From Bdellovibrionales bacterium (GTDB lineage: Bacteria; Bdellovibrionota; Bdellovibrionia; Bdellovibrionales; UBA1609), in assembly GCA_020435185.1 (NCBI GenBank), contig JAGRAA010000253.1, positions 1 to 6,354 on the forward strand: a DNA stretch of 6,354 nucleotides, read 5' to 3'. Numbering within the stretch: position 1 is the stretch's first letter; the number at the start of each line of letters is the position of its first letter. The notes below the pieces were generated by a model. The model was given only the letters and a program-made list of their open reading frames with translations, was not told the origin of the DNA and searched no databases. Shown piece after piece: positions 5,812 through 6,354 of the stretch. The translations under genes were made by a program, and so were the position numbers.

Positions 5812-6354
5812 CTATAGGTATTGTTTTACACTATTATAAACCAATTGAGGCGAAAGGCCACTCATTGGGTTTTTTAAGTTTTTATTCTCTTCAGCCTCTA
5901 AGTTAATAGCTTTGGGCCCAATAGCCCCCCAGCGCTTTTTTGATTGCACTTTAATTGGAGGATAGATGCCGACACAAGGAACACCTGACGAAGCGGCAAG
6001 ATGAATCACCCCAGTACTAGGTGCCATGACCACTTTGGCGTTTTGGAGGACAGCGATGAGTTCATCGGCACTCAACTTTCCGTTAAGCCATTTAAAATGA
6101 GGCTGCTGATTAAATTCTTGAAAAAGAGGCTCAATGTAGGGCCAATCGGAATCGGTCCCGGTGATAACAATGGTTTGATCTTTTTCAAGTTGTTTTATGA
6201 ATTCTATATAGCATTCAGGTGGCCAGTTTAAGGCACTTCCACGCATGCCGGGGTGAACAACCACATAGCTTTGTGGCATAAGGTTTAATTCGGCCAATAT
6301 ATTAGTGTCGTCATTATTGTATATAGGAGTATAAGCCTCAGAAAAGTCATACTC
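5812..6354 (-). CDS. Family 9 glycosyltransferase (heptosyltransferase-like), C-terminal part, runs off right edge
   Basis: This is the C-terminal nucleotide-sugar-binding half of a GT-B, family 9 enzyme like WaaF/WaaC/RfaQ, which add heptose to the lipid A inner core. The visible part is 180 residues, with no stop between 6297 and the window edge. The TTG at 6295-6297 is therefore not the start; the N-terminal domain lies beyond 6354. Visible hallmarks are VVVHPGMRGSALNWPPECY near residues 31-49 of the fragment (the HPG donor-site loop and WP.Y), VITGTDSDW (about 63-71), and the acidic-to-TGVIHLAA signature region (STGVIHLAASSGVPCVGIY at about 113-131), followed by RWGAIGP. The stop TAG (5812-5814) sits just ahead of the GT2 gene and overlaps its ribosome site, indicating coupled translation. 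Heptose is the usual donor, but other GT9 substrates are possible. Confidence 0.92.
   Translation of the reverse strand, partial: EYDFSEAYTPIYNNDDTNILAELNLMPQSYVVVHPGMRGSALNWPPECYIEFIKQLEKDQTIVITGTDSDWPYIEPLFQEFNQQPHFKWLNGKLSADELIAVLQNAKVVMAPSTGVIHLAASSGVPCVGIYPPIKVQSKKRWGAIGPKAINLEAEENKNLKNPMSGLSPQLVYNSVKQYL

Noticed and set aside
5667..5906. Plus-strand 79-codon open frame
   Set aside because: It is antisense to the start of GT2 and the end of GT9, both strongly supported by motifs.

Overview
The window looks like chromosomal DNA from an AT-rich Gram-negative bacterium. Two lipopolysaccharide-type glycosyltransferases (GT9 and GT2) imply an outer membrane, and a tatB-tatC pair is present. 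A Bdellovibrionota or related deltaproteobacterial origin is my best guess from the protein flavour and gene order. It is an inference that needs a database search. I see no phage, plasmid, CRISPR or RNA genes.

Layout. Bases 3-59 may carry the last codons of a gene entering from the left, followed by a weak hairpin. From about 200 to 2447 runs a compact plus-strand cluster: a conserved-looking all-helical hypothetical gene, then tatB, tatC (8-nt overlap) and a GNAT acetyltransferase (4-nt overlap). The overlaps make tatB-tatC-GNAT a translationally coupled unit for the twin-arginine export translocase. No tatA lies in the window. Bases 2448-2598 form a spacer with a REP-like hairpin. Then come a small putative exported protein (2599-3030) and a membrane fatty acid desaturase (3069-4164).

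The desaturase is the most notable item. The open frame stops at 3941, before the third histidine box, but that box and the expected C-terminal tail are readable downstream in two other frames. Adding one base near 3936-3940 and one in the A8 run at 4048-4055 restores a 365-residue protein. It is either a recent pseudogene or carries two assembly indels.

Bases 4165-4384 hold no convincing gene, only a candidate promoter. Next is a FlaR-like P-loop nucleotide kinase or ATPase gene (4391-4924). It converges on a minus-strand LPS pair: a GT9 heptosyltransferase-like gene that runs off the right edge, and a GT2 WaaE/KdtX-like glycosyltransferase 8 nt downstream of it. I did not find a wholly new system here. 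The points worth following up are the frameshifted desaturase, the unknown leading gene of the Tat cluster, the small exported protein and the REP-like hairpin.
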